The translations under genes were made by a program, and so were the position numbers. DNA of 64,000 bases from CAUJGP01 sp964612425. GTDB taxonomy: Bacteria > Bdellovibrionota > Bdellovibrionia > Bdellovibrionales > Bdellovibrionaceae. Within the stretch, counting starts at the first letter, position 1, and each line of letters starts with the position of its first letter. The stretch spans positions 58,749 to 122,748 of the forward strand of contig CAZTDX010000002.1 in NCBI GenBank assembly GCA_964612425.1, in the 5' to 3' direction. Under the pieces are notes generated by a model, which saw only the letters and a program-made list of their open reading frames with translations, did no database searches and was not told the DNA's origin. This document shows, piece after piece, positions 24,078 through 32,884 of the stretch.

Positions 24078-24396
24078 AAAGTACTCGCTCCTTTCTGCTG
24101 GCAATGCGTGAACTGATCGGTCTGACCTTACCCTCTCTAAGTGTAAATACAACTGAGATCATTCGGCCAGAATCAGTAGGGCCAACCACACACAGCCGTT
24201 CTTCGTCCATATCAGGAGCAATTTGCCACCCCAAGGGAACACCAAGTTTCAATACAAAAAGAGATTCAACCTCCATTTGCTCTACGCCGTGCTTAATAAC
24301 ACTTTTGGAAGAGTTTCCTTGATCCCACTCAAAAGTGAAATCTTCACTCTGTAGATACCAATATGCTAACCATAGGATGAATTTAAACTGTGCCAT
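24043..24396 (-). CDS. brnT: BrnT-type ribonuclease toxin
   Basis: 117 residues with the BrnT pattern: FEWDQGNSSKSVIKHGVEQMEV at the start of the fold, DEERLCVVGPTDSGRMISVVFTLR in the middle and RPISSRIASRKERVLYEK at the end. This is a RelE-like RNase that cuts mRNA when free of BrnA. Relative to typical BrnT it has about 20 extra hydrophobic residues before FEWD. The ATG has no clear Shine-Dalgarno and begins two bases after the CACTATA operator-like array, so initiation may be weak or nearly leaderless. Confidence 0.85.
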   Translation of the reverse strand: MAQFKFILWLAYWYLQSEDFTFEWDQGNSSKSVIKHGVEQMEVESLFVLKLGVPLGWQIAPDMDEERLCVVGPTDSGRMISVVFTLREGKVRPISSRIASRKERVLYEKIRKTLEAI

Positions 24397-24397
24397 A

Positions 24398-24424
24398 CAC
24401 TATTAAGCACTATACTACACTATA
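24398..24424. promoter_or_regulatory. Three CACTATA repeats at 10-bp period (probable brnTA operator)
   Basis: CACTATT (24398), CACTATA (24408) and CACTATA (24418) stand exactly 10 bp apart directly upstream of the brnT start. On the sense (minus) strand they read TATAGTG and also supply a TATAGT -10 box. Tandem half-sites on one helix face suit cooperative ribbon-helix-helix binding such as BrnA autorepression. Confidence 0.55.
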
Positions 24425-24532
24425 GAACGCTTGGGAAGAATTTAAAACAAAAATTGTGTCAATCATGATCAAACACACCTACGAAAAGAGGGCCTGTGTA
24501 AAGTGTCAGATTCATTTAATTGGAAATAAATT

Positions 24533-25186
24533 CTATTTACAATCCAATTTGAACTCTAGAGGTGTTTTTATTGGCTCTTTAGTCTTTAAATCGATATAGC
24601 CACTCAGCCAGGTTAACTTTCGGAGGTTTAAATCGATTTTAAAACCACGTCCTTTTTGCTGTCTATTTCCAAATTCAATAGTCGCATCAGCGCCACTTAC
24701 AGTATTTGTTAGAAAATTAAAAATAATCGCATCGTTCTCTGAGATAATTTTAAAACACCCTTTTGAATTAGCTTTATTTTTCAAAAAAGAATCGATCGAA
24801 GCTGACTTCAAAAAAATGACCTCTTCTTCTTTAAAGAGGGCTTGCTCGGACTTCATTTTTAATATCTCAAAAGGCGTTTCCGCCTCAATTTGAACACCAT
24901 AAAGTCTTTGCGTTTTTAAGTTCGGAGAAATATCCGCCCACTGAGATTCGATTTTTATTACATGATCCTTATCCTTTTTTTGGCCTTTAAAACCTTCAAT
25001 GTGAATTTTGGTTTTGGAAGATAAACTGTTCGCAAATATCATTGATGGCACGAGCAGTAATATTAAAATTAAAAGAGACTGCGAAGATCTTTTTCTGAAA
25101 GTGAGTCTGGATTGAAAATAAATTCTCTGAGATTTTTTTTCTTGTCTAGCACCAATAAAATCCACTGATTTTGTATAAAATCCCAC
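24533..25186 (-). CDS. Exported protein of unknown function, last gene of lipoprotein operon
   Basis: Up to 217 residues. A signal-like segment SLLILILLLVPSMIFA lies at residues ~37-52, unusually far in, so the true start may be internal; the GTG at 25186 has GGAGG four bases upstream but makes a 118-bp overlap with the preceding gene. The mature part is beta-rich with alternating Lys/Glu and Phe/Ile (IHIEGFKG, ADISPNLK, GADATIEFGNRQQ), which resembles LptC/LptA-like beta-jellyroll proteins. I cannot establish that link by eye. It probably belongs with the two upstream genes in one operon. Confidence 0.55.
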   Translation of the reverse strand: MGFYTKSVDFIGARQEKKSQRIYFQSRLTFRKRSSQSLLILILLLVPSMIFANSLSSKTKIHIEGFKGQKKDKDHVIKIESQWADISPNLKTQRLYGVQIEAETPFEILKMKSEQALFKEEEVIFLKSASIDSFLKNKANSKGCFKIISENDAIIFNFLTNTVSGADATIEFGNRQQKGRGFKIDLNLRKLTWLSGYIDLKTKEPIKTPLEFKLDCK

Positions 25187-25467
25187 TTGGCCTCCGCTGA
25201 GGATATTCTTATTAATTCTTTAAGAAATCCCGATGATTCTTGTCTTTGGAGTTTTACTTCCACTGGCCCAGTATAATAGTAGTTGGATAAAAAACCAAGC
25301 TGAACATCCTGAGCTATTAACTCGTAGCAAATTTTCTGAGAATTGCAAGAAAACCACGAAATAGTATCCGATAACTTTCGCTCTATCGTCACAACAGCTA
25401 AACTCCAAGAGCTAAAGTATGTGCTTAATATCATAAAAATAAACAGATATACTTTAGCTCTCTTCAT
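25069..25467 (-). CDS. Small exported protein of unknown function
   Basis: 132 residues with a clear signal peptide (MKRAK, hydrophobic to SLAV, about residue 24). Two Cys at about 40 and 46 (SCNSQKIC) could form a disulphide. The rest is beta-like with a Lys-rich end. No family recognised. The start is three bases after the stop of the lipoprotein gene 25471-26829, so it is co-transcribed and probably co-translated. Its end overlaps the next gene. Confidence 0.65.
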   Translation of the reverse strand: MKRAKVYLFIFMILSTYFSSWSLAVVTIERKLSDTISWFSCNSQKICYELIAQDVQLGFLSNYYYTGPVEVKLQRQESSGFLKELIRISSAEAKWDFIQNQWILLVLDKKKNLREFIFNPDSLSEKDLRSLF

Positions 25468-25470
25468 AAA

Positions 25471-26829
25471 CTATTTTAACTCCTTAACAGGTACAACTTG
25501 AATCACGTCAAGGTCGATGCCAAAGTTAAAAAAGTTGGAAGCATCTCCCCGAGGAAATAATCCACCTAGAGTATCATCAAGAAACTGATGCCTCATTGTC
25601 GACTTATCATAAGAAGGTAATAGCGCTTTTAAATCAGTTGGTGGATGATTTAAAAACTGTCCCACGTTAATTTCAGTCACGTAACGACGGATATCAGATG
25701 GATTGTCAAGATACGCTGCTTTTTTCTCAATTTCATAGGGACCTTCGATAATGGCATTAAAGGTCATCATAGAGTGAGAAATCGTTTCTGAAACACACAA
25801 GCCTTCAGAAACTAAAAATCCTTTACGATTCTCAGAAGTCGCTGACCCGTTTTTGCAAAGCTCAGGCTGATTCTTGAGAGCATACCTTAAGGCTTCCATT
25901 CCCTCTTGCCCCAGAGTAATAATTTTCTTTAATGCATTGGGATTTCTAATTTTTAAAAACTCAGGTTCACTTTTAATGATCTCATAAATTTTATTTAAAT
26001 CTCGATATCCAATTTTTTGATTTTCCATATCAATCGCTTTTTGTACGCGCTCTAAACCTTCCAAGCTGTACGCCGTATAAAACCACGTTGTACTAACCGC
26101 AATACTCAAATAACCAAGACTGATGGCCTCATAATCGGGTCTTGCGACACGAACTTGATAATAATCCTCGTCCGTCAAACACTGGGGAATTTTATAAACG
26201 CCCTCAGAGACTACTTGAATGTAGCAGTTGGGATCGTTTTGATTGATACTTTTAAGAGGTAGAGTCAGTGTGATGGGACTCATTTTTATTGTGTTAATGA
26301 GTTCTCTCCCACTCATGAGGGAGTTTCCAACCTCTTCTAAATAATTTTGGATATGCGCAATGGTGTCTAAATCTTGAGGACCATCATTAAGAAATTGGAT
26401 CGTATCTGGATTTTTAATTTTTGATACTGCCTCTTGATGTTCATTTTGAGTTTCCGTATCTTGTTTAGCAATCCATGGTTTAATTCGTGTTAGAATTCCC
26501 TTTTGGGCCATGACGGGAGCTAAAACTCCTTTATAAAAAAGTGCTCGAGTATTTTTAGGATCTAGAGTCAAAGCTTGATCAAAAATTTTGTTGGCATGAA
26601 TAAAACCACCTGGATAGGGTAAGATTTTTTCTGCCAAAAGAGCTATTTCCTCAGCGGCATTTTGATTAAATGCGTTTTTTCGACTCAATTCATGCGTATC
26701 GACAACACTGGAATTGGTCTTTTTATCGATCTTAGACTTATTACTCGGTTCTTCTTGTGAACACGCTGAGAGAATAAATGCTCCCACCAGTATTAGAACT
26801 TTTATTGTATTCTTTGTTTTGTATTTCAT
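25471..26829 (-). CDS. TPR-type lipoprotein, paralogue of the 31223-32749 lipoprotein
   Basis: 452 residues with a lipoprotein signal peptide (lipobox LSAC, Cys22). Residues ~60-100 look like a TPR (NAAEEIALLAEKIL, then FDQALTLDPKNTRALFYKGVL). The text ALFYKGVLAPVMAQKGILTRI is paralleled by ALFYLALLRPIKHMKGISWRI in the lipoprotein at 31223-32749, and both end with a similar L-x-G-L-(F/Y) region, so I call them paralogues. Three further Cys pairs in the second half. First gene of a minus-strand operon, divergent from the regulator gene across a shared ~350-bp region. Function unknown. Confidence 0.75.
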   Translation of the reverse strand: MKYKTKNTIKVLILVGAFILSACSQEEPSNKSKIDKKTNSSVVDTHELSRKNAFNQNAAEEIALLAEKILPYPGGFIHANKIFDQALTLDPKNTRALFYKGVLAPVMAQKGILTRIKPWIAKQDTETQNEHQEAVSKIKNPDTIQFLNDGPQDLDTIAHIQNYLEEVGNSLMSGRELINTIKMSPITLTLPLKSINQNDPNCYIQVVSEGVYKIPQCLTDEDYYQVRVARPDYEAISLGYLSIAVSTTWFYTAYSLEGLERVQKAIDMENQKIGYRDLNKIYEIIKSEPEFLKIRNPNALKKIITLGQEGMEALRYALKNQPELCKNGSATSENRKGFLVSEGLCVSETISHSMMTFNAIIEGPYEIEKKAAYLDNPSDIRRYVTEINVGQFLNHPPTDLKALLPSYDKSTMRHQFLDDTLGGLFPRGDASNFFNFGIDLDVIQVVPVKELK

Positions 26830-27177
26830 TTTAAATCTCCTCTATTAGATAGATGATGTTTATTGTTTTAAATATTTATTGTTTATAAAAATAACTACAT
26901 TATTTTGTGATCGAATTAATAGTGCTCATTTTAGAAAAATAAAACCAAGAGCTACTATTTTATTAAGTTATTGTTTTGTATTCTAATTTAAGATTTTCAT
27001 TAAGCGAACATGGAGAAATACTCCAAAATACTCCAATATATTCCAACTCTCTCAGTGACAATTTATGACACTTTCTTTGTAAAAATTATCTAGAGGTTTT
27101 TATTTAAATGGTGTATAGTCTCGATTTTATTTATATTTGATATTTATAATTCAATTTTTACTGAGGATAGAGTTCTT
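26830..27177. other. Divergent control region between lipoprotein operon and regulator
   Basis: About 350 bp of very AT-rich DNA with no open frame of note. It holds the ATACTCCAA array (27018-27046) and duplicated TTTATTGTTT tracts near 26860-26885. Both flanking operons must start here. A stop at 27091-27093 marks the upstream limit of the regulator frame. Confidence 0.6.
27018..27046. promoter_or_regulatory. ATACTCCAA array, 10-bp period, probable operator
   Basis: ATACTCCAA at 27018 and 27028 and ATATTCCAA at 27038 lie exactly one helical turn apart. Two more ATACTCC copies occur at 27197 and 27206, just inside the regulator coding frame. The location between divergent operons led by a winged-helix protein suggests binding by that protein. 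Confidence 0.5.
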
Positions 27178-29301
27178 ATCGAACCATTAACTACGAATAC
27201 TCCAAATACTCCAGTTCAAACAGGCGAGGATAAATCCTTATTCTCCAAACTGAATCACTTTGAAAGTTCTTTAGAATTAAAAAGCTACTTTGAATTAGCC
27301 ACTCAAAACTTAGAAAAATTAACCTTAAACCAAACGCTCTTTCTTATTTACAGCAGCTGGAAGCTAAACAACCTTAATCTACTCTCACAATTCCAAGAAG
27401 GTGACCTCAAAGCTCTCAATAAAAAAGACTATGAAATCTATCGCTATTTTTTAACAGCCCATCAGCTGAGAACTGAGGGCCAGATTGATAAGGGCTTTAA
27501 AATTCTTGAACGTCTCCAAGAAGAGTGCTCTCACTGGATCATTCAATTTCGGTTTGCTGCTGAATCCATTGGATTTTATGAATTGACTAATGCCACATCC
27601 ATCATCAATAAAATACTTCCCTCACTCCCACCACAACCACAACTCATGCTCACTTTTAATTTAGGAGTAGCGGCACTCAATCAAGAAAATTTAACTACAT
27701 TTCAATTTGTTGAAAATAAGTTAGCAGTCAATCCAAGCGTTCTCAGCGCTTTTTTTCACTCATGGCTCATGGGAAGCTATTATCAGCACACGGGATTGAG
27801 CCAAAAAGCAGTCAATCAATTTATAGATTCTATGGATAGAGCTAGACAAATTCCGTCAAGAAAAACGGATATTCCCATTTTAGCCTTCCAAACTCTAAAG
27901 CAAACCGTGTGGGCTGGTGACTTGACTGCATCAAGAAGAGCCTGGGAAATATTAGAGTTAGAGTCTAAAAATAAAAACAATTTATCTCCTCAATATCGCT
28001 CATTGGCCCTAGCACTCTTTGAAATTAATGAAGGAAAATTATCAGAAGCACTTTTACGAATTGAAACCATTTTTGATTCAAATCAAAAAGGAAGAGATCG
28101 TCTTCATGCTGCCGATTATTACTTGTGGTTATTACTATCCCTTGGATACTATGAAAAAGGAAAACAAGTCATAGAGGCTATTTGCGAGTATCGAAAAAAA
28201 CAGAATTTTTCAACCTCTGACTGGGAACACGAAGTCCTCGATCTTTACTTTGATCTCATGACCTTGAACTTATCTCAAATTGAATTTCAAAAAAAACTAT
28301 TAATCCTCATTGACAAGATGAAGCTTCGAGAACACGAGCGTGGAATTTCCATGGCTCAGTTTCTCTATTACATTAACCATGACATCCCCGAAGAAAAGTC
28401 TCAAGCATTCACCGCGGTGGCATTAATTCCTCTCCTACAAAGAATTGGCATTTCCCTCCTTTCTCAAAATACCATTAGAGTTGGCTTTCTCAGACAATTA
28501 CGCACTACTTTAAATGACGAAATCGCAAAGCTTCTCCTCGATCTTCACATCAGTCGACTGACAGAAGACACTTATTTATTTGCTCAAACATTTAAAAAAC
28601 TTTCACAATTCAAAGCCACAGCATGGATTCAATTGCTCCATAACTCAGCGTCACCTTTTGACATGGATTTTGGACAATCACTACAAACCACCGAACTTTT
28701 AGTCGATGGCGAATCAAGACGAGTAATGGCCCTTGAAAGCCAAGAAACCTTAGATACACAACCATTGTTGGTGGAACTCTTATTATCACTTCTTAAAAAC
28801 CCTCATGGACTATCAAAAGAGTCGGCCTCCTTCGGCATTGGGTACACCCATTACGATCCTCTTCAGCATGATCCTATCATCTATAATTTAATTTCTCGTT
28901 TGCGGGATTGGTTTCGTAAACAAGACTTGAGTATTAAAATTACCACTGATAAATCCGGCTGGGTTTTAACTCACAATGAACTTATCACTTTTTACTATCG
29001 TGAGAAAGACAACTTCAATAAAAAGGAAAATTCCTTTGAAGTTAAATCCCCTTTAAAAACAACCAAACCTCATACGTCACACTCCCCTCTCAATCACTCT
29101 CCCCTTCACCCAAGACTCGATTGGATTTTAATGGTTTTAAATAAAAAGGGGCTCATAACTCGTGCTGAATTTATGAAACGTTTTTCTATACAAAAATCGA
29201 CCGCCGCCAATGACTTTAATTCATTAATTAATTTGAAGCTCATTCAAAGACACGGCAAAGGCCGTGGAATATATTATACCCTGACCGAGGAGAACAGATG
29301 A
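27178..29301 (+). CDS. Large TPR-like protein with winged-helix domains, putative regulator
   Basis: About 708 residues. The first canonical start is TTG at 27583, but the frame is open and protein-like for 490 bases further up, to a stop at 27091 (for example FSKLNHFESSLELKSYFELA, KLNNLNLLSQFQEGDLKALN). No ATG, GTG or TTG occurs there; GAGGATAG at ~27162 precedes in-frame GTT, CTT and ATC (27178), so I place the start near 27178 with a rare codon. The body is helical repeats of TPR type. Around residues 510-620 there is a winged-helix-like part (LLVELLLSLLKNPHGLSKESASF, NLISRLRDWFRKQ). The C-terminus WILMVLNKKGLITRAEFMKRFSIQKSTAANDFNSLINLKLIQRHG is a DeoR/MarR-type winged helix. It overlaps the protease gene by ATGA. 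Probable regulator of both adjacent operons. Confidence 0.7.
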   Translation: MEPLTTNTPNTPVQTGEDKSLFSKLNHFESSLELKSYFELATQNLEKLTLNQTLFLIYSSWKLNNLNLLSQFQEGDLKALNKKDYEIYRYFLTAHQLRTEGQIDKGFKILERLQEECSHWIIQFRFAAESIGFYELTNATSIINKILPSLPPQPQLMLTFNLGVAALNQENLTTFQFVENKLAVNPSVLSAFFHSWLMGSYYQHTGLSQKAVNQFIDSMDRARQIPSRKTDIPILAFQTLKQTVWAGDLTASRRAWEILELESKNKNNLSPQYRSLALALFEINEGKLSEALLRIETIFDSNQKGRDRLHAADYYLWLLLSLGYYEKGKQVIEAICEYRKKQNFSTSDWEHEVLDLYFDLMTLNLSQIEFQKKLLILIDKMKLREHERGISMAQFLYYINHDIPEEKSQAFTAVALIPLLQRIGISLLSQNTIRVGFLRQLRTTLNDEIAKLLLDLHISRLTEDTYLFAQTFKKLSQFKATAWIQLLHNSASPFDMDFGQSLQTTELLVDGESRRVMALESQETLDTQPLLVELLLSLLKNPHGLSKESASFGIGYTHYDPLQHDPIIYNLISRLRDWFRKQDLSIKITTDKSGWVLTHNELITFYYREKDNFNKKENSFEVKSPLKTTKPHTSHSPLNHSPLHPRLDWILMVLNKKGLITRAEFMKRFSIQKSTAANDFNSLINLKLIQRHGKGRGIYYTLTEENR

Positions 29302-31226
29302 AGACTTTCTGCCGCACATTTGTTTTAGTTTTTTTACTTCACTCACTAAAAGCATTTTCGCTTACAAATGTTGAAATGCTTTTGTTTAATACTCCTCAAC
29401 CATTTGCTTTAAGTCCTTCTATTCAAGCCGTAGCTCCAAATATTAATGACGGTGAACTCGCCATAGAGCTGTCTCCAGTGGTTCGAATTGAAAGTCTGCA
29501 AAAATCAACAGAAGTGGGAAGGCCCTTGGAACGATTTGGCACTGGAGTAATTATTGGGCGCTATAAAGACAACGCTGATTTCAACTTTCTTCACTATAAG
29601 AGCGGAATCCTTGTTCTTACCGCCAACCACGTTTTGGTGGGAGATCAATCAAATGAGAATAATCTTATTTCAAATCTCACTTTTTTTAAATCCAATCGAC
29701 AATTTTTTGCTAGTTCTCCTTATAAAATACTCACCACTCTCCATTCAGAGGATTTAGCTCTTCTTGAAGTAGAAATGAGTTGGGATCAAAGTTCCAAAAT
29801 TAATCTTCCCACATTAGGACTCCTTGAACCTGAAGAGTTTTCTAATTATCGCTGGATTCCAGAATATTACAGAGTGAATCCTGGACCTATAAATAGTACT
29901 AATTTATCTTATTCTGTCATCACTCCAAAAGATTCGGTCTCAATGATGACCCAGGATGGAATTAACTCACTTGCCGTCTTTACAAAGTATTTTTGGTATA
30001 TTCCCAGCGAATTCTCTCCAGGCATGAGTGGTGGACCCATTTTTACCGATAAGGTTTATAACTCAAATCAAGGCGAGTCAGAGCGTTTTAATCACCTCCT
30101 CGTAGGTGTAATGGGTTATATTTTTGATACCAAAACTCAGTACGGCTATGCTTATCCATTAACTAAAAACTATTTAGTTAATCTTTTTAAAACAGATTAT
30201 TTCTCCACCTTAAAGTTTCCATTGAAAAAAATGCGTATTCATAACTTATCCAATGAGTTTATTTTTGACCCTTTAAACTACTATTACACTTCAAAAGTAT
30301 ATAAAAAACGCTCACCTGATTTTGGAGTTGCGGATGAAGTCTCAATCACGCTCATTGAAAATACCAATACCATTGAAACGAGAGAAAGCATTGAATTTAT
30401 TCAAAGTTTTAATTTTGATCCTATTTTCAGCTTAGATCCTCAACCAATAAATGGAGTCATCTTGCCAAATACTCCAGGAGGAGGACACAGTGAAGGAACA
30501 CCCGGTGGAGGTCCAAATGAGGGGACCCCAGGTGGTGGCGCAAGCGAAGGTACTCCCGGTGGGAATTCTACTCCAGTCCCCTCTAACGGAAGCTCTAACA
30601 TTCCCAGTTTTATCAAAGGCTTTAAACAAAATACTTTTATAGAATTAGTTATTAATTCTAACGACCCCAAAATGAATCGCACTTTTTCATTGGAGTCTAT
30701 TGAATCAAACAGGAAATCTCATAAAATTGAATACTTAAAGGATTTTATAGCACTTGCTAAAAATGAGTCAGAAAATAACACTGACAAAAGCAAAGAAGAT
30801 AATAATGAAACGTATTTAAATTTATATATCAAACCGATAGTCTATACTCCTCTATTAGAAAAAAAATATGCTGGTTATATCGATCTCAATCTCCTTAAAG
30901 AGTCTTTTCAGGAATTAAAAGAATTAGGATTTATTTTAATCAAAGGAAATCAGTTTACGGGAAAACATTTATTAAGACCAAACGGGCTCACTATGAATTT
31001 AGCAGGAACAATGAGTGATACCAAGACAGGTATTTCAAAACCCATAGCAATTTCCCTGGGACTTACTCGCGACGCAAAAACGGGTAAAATAAAAGAAGCT
31101 GTCATTGCCAAGTTAACTGTCAATCAAGTGGAAATGAATCTTCCAGAAACGATTCAATTTCGATTAGAAAATAATATCTTAAAGGCTCTCTATAACGATC
31201 AAACTTTAATTGAGGTTCGATTATGA
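29298..31226 (+). CDS. Secreted trypsin-like serine protease with glycine-rich hinge
   Basis: 642 residues with a signal peptide (cleavage near SLKAF-S, residue ~20). The protease core of the trypsin/HtrA fold has His111 in VLTANHV, Asp152 in EDLALLEV and Ser244 in PGMSGGPIF, so the catalytic triad looks complete. A hinge of four tandem 9-residue units (G-T-P-G-G-G-x-x-E) spans residues ~391-423. The C-terminal ~200 residues are Lys/Asn-rich with beta strands and match nothing I know. There is no PDZ domain, unlike DegP. It is coupled to the upstream regulator and to the downstream lipoprotein by 4-bp ATGA overlaps. Likely a periplasmic or outside protease; substrate unknown. Confidence 0.85.
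   Translation: MKTFCRTFVLVFLLHSLKAFSLTNVEMLLFNTPQPFALSPSIQAVAPNINDGELAIELSPVVRIESLQKSTEVGRPLERFGTGVIIGRYKDNADFNFLHYKSGILVLTANHVLVGDQSNENNLISNLTFFKSNRQFFASSPYKILTTLHSEDLALLEVEMSWDQSSKINLPTLGLLEPEEFSNYRWIPEYYRVNPGPINSTNLSYSVITPKDSVSMMTQDGINSLAVFTKYFWYIPSEFSPGMSGGPIFTDKVYNSNQGESERFNHLLVGVMGYIFDTKTQYGYAYPLTKNYLVNLFKTDYFSTLKFPLKKMRIHNLSNEFIFDPLNYYYTSKVYKKRSPDFGVADEVSITLIENTNTIETRESIEFIQSFNFDPIFSLDPQPINGVILPNTPGGGHSEGTPGGGPNEGTPGGGASEGTPGGNSTPVPSNGSSNIPSFIKGFKQNTFIELVINSNDPKMNRTFSLESIESNRKSHKIEYLKDFIALAKNESENNTDKSKEDNNETYLNLYIKPIVYTPLLEKKYAGYIDLNLLKESFQELKELGFILIKGNQFTGKHLLRPNGLTMNLAGTMSDTKTGISKPIAISLGLTRDAKTGKIKEAVIAKLTVNQVEMNLPETIQFRLENNILKALYNDQTLIEVRL
30468..30575 (+). repeat. Four 27-bp tandem units encoding the Gly-Pro hinge
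   Basis: Within the protease gene, four imperfect 27-bp units encode TPGGG-x-x-E-G. They keep the reading frame and link the protease core to the C-terminal part. Such in-frame units can vary in number between strains by slippage. Confidence 0.8.
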
Positions 31227-32749
31227 AATTTCTTTTACTTATTCCCTTTTTATTCCTGCTATCTTGTGGTCTTCAACCTCGCTCGCAACAGTTAAAAAAT
31301 TCTTTGGTTGAGCTCAAAAGACATTCCTCCCAGAACTCCTCGCAACAGCTTGTTGAGAAAGGTGAGAAATCACTCCAAATATTTGATGAGTCTGGATACA
31401 TTGAAGCGGAAGAGCTGGCCCAAACAGGATTAACGTCTTTGACTTGGGAAAGCTTTGAAGAATCTCTGCTCTTTTTTGAGATGGCTCTGGAAAAAGATCA
31501 GGGTAATGAAAAAGCTCTTTTTTATCTGGCCCTGCTGAGACCCATAAAACACATGAAGGGTATTTCTTGGAGAATAACCTCCTTGAGTCAAAGTGGCTGG
31601 GCCGAGCAAGATGGTCTGTCTCGAGGAGCGCTATTTAATGCCAGAACTCCCAACGCTTCTTTTTATCGTTACCTCTCAACCCCCTATCGTAAAAAAATTA
31701 ATTCCCAGAGAGGATTCGTTCAGGAGTTCATTGCCCCATTCACCCAAGAACTTGCAAAGAGCGACCTCCTATGGCAACGACTTTTAACCAATCCCAACAT
31801 CGATCTTCAAGTAACACTCCCTGAGCCTTTTCAAAATGCTATTAGCTCGACACGAGTTCGTAGCGGTGATCTTCAAGTCCTAAAGAGTTTTTATAGAACT
31901 GAATATATCTTCTTTAAACTCTTCAGCGCCTACCAGGCTCCAAATATAAAATACTCAATTAGTGAACAACCTGATTTTGATAAATCAATGATTTTTAGAT
32001 TTCAAATGAATGATCCAGCCTTTGCTATTTTGACTGATCCCAATATTTTTATCATGTTAAAAGATGATATGCTAAACTTAATTGAATCTTTTGAAAATGC
32101 TTTTGATGATTTAAAATCGCGATTTTTAAATAACGAAAATGACAAACTCGATCTATTCCAAGCCAATGCTCGCCGCCACATGGTTTGTAAAAAAGATGAG
32201 TTCCTCACCAATATGCGCCCATCTCCGAACACAAACGTTTATCCCTATGAAGTTGAACTCAGTAACAGTAACAAAAAATCAAATACCTGTAATTATCCTG
32301 TAGCCTATTGGCTCGAGTCTGGTTTAACGCAATTGAATACTACTGGCCGAACTTATTTTGAAAATACTTATGACGGACAATATCTCACAACAGAAAACGA
32401 AATCTATGATTATGACTCTATAGCAGTGGAAAGTGATAGTGGAAAAAAATTCAAGACAACAGCATTTACGGAAGTGCGGAACTTTTTAATGTTGCCCATG
32501 GAAAGAGAAATTCACTGCACTGACTCCTCTGGTAACGTTGTGGTGGAAAAGGTAGTGATCGACTTTCCAAAATTTGCTAGTAATCCCATTCAAGATTTAA
32601 AAACTCTAAAGCCGAAGTTCATCGATAAAGATCTCGAAGAAGTTTATTATCTAACAGACCCCACCCTTCATGGGTTATACACGCCTGCGTTCCCCTGTTA
32701 CTATCATTACCAAGAGAAAGCGCGGAAGTTAGGTTTGTTAACTGAATAA
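31223..32749 (+). CDS. Lipoprotein with TPR-like region, paralogue of 25471-26829
   Basis: 508 residues with a short lipoprotein signal (lipobox LLSC, Cys16). Residues ~75-105 resemble a TPR (WESFEESLLFFEMALEKDQGNEKALFYLALL). The region after it and the length match the lipoprotein across the control region, so the locus carries two diverged copies, one in each operon. Pairs of Cys near residues 325-350 and 430-495 may be disulphides. Translation is coupled to the protease gene by ATGA. Its partner is probably the protease; inference from context. Confidence 0.75.
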   Translation: MKFLLLIPFLFLLSCGLQPRSQQLKNSLVELKRHSSQNSSQQLVEKGEKSLQIFDESGYIEAEELAQTGLTSLTWESFEESLLFFEMALEKDQGNEKALFYLALLRPIKHMKGISWRITSLSQSGWAEQDGLSRGALFNARTPNASFYRYLSTPYRKKINSQRGFVQEFIAPFTQELAKSDLLWQRLLTNPNIDLQVTLPEPFQNAISSTRVRSGDLQVLKSFYRTEYIFFKLFSAYQAPNIKYSISEQPDFDKSMIFRFQMNDPAFAILTDPNIFIMLKDDMLNLIESFENAFDDLKSRFLNNENDKLDLFQANARRHMVCKKDEFLTNMRPSPNTNVYPYEVELSNSNKKSNTCNYPVAYWLESGLTQLNTTGRTYFENTYDGQYLTTENEIYDYDSIAVESDSGKKFKTTAFTEVRNFLMLPMEREIHCTDSSGNVVVEKVVIDFPKFASNPIQDLKTLKPKFIDKDLEEVYYLTDPTLHGLYTPAFPCYYHYQEKARKLGLLTE

Positions 32750-32805
32750 GTTATTGTAATCATTGGAGATTCTGGCGCCATACTCTCATCCATCTAAAGT
32801 ACTGC

Positions 32806-32836
32806 TTGACTTTATATCATAAACCGCTTATGATAT
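32806..32836 (+). promoter_or_regulatory. Strong promoter with overlapping palindromic operator
   Basis: TTGACT (32806-32811), 17-bp spacer and TATGAT (32829-32834) form a near-consensus sigma-70 promoter. The spacer and -10 are covered by a perfect inverted repeat ATATCATAA-5-TTATGATAT (32814-32836). A further half-site ATATCATA occurs at 32847, 33 bp on. This is a typical autorepressed toxin-antitoxin promoter and lies 50 bp before the putative antitoxin gene. Confidence 0.75.
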
Positions 32837-32884
32837 TACTGTAATTATATCATATATTTATCAATATTTTATTGAGAGGATATA

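Noticed and set aside
24533..25467. lptC/lptA pair
   Set aside because: Beta-rich exported proteins in tandem fit the idea, but no family motif is visible, so no symbols were given.
30432..30682. Minus-strand Pro/Ser-rich frames opposite the protease hinge
   Set aside because: They are the mirror image of the GGT/CCC repeats of the protease gene; no start signal.
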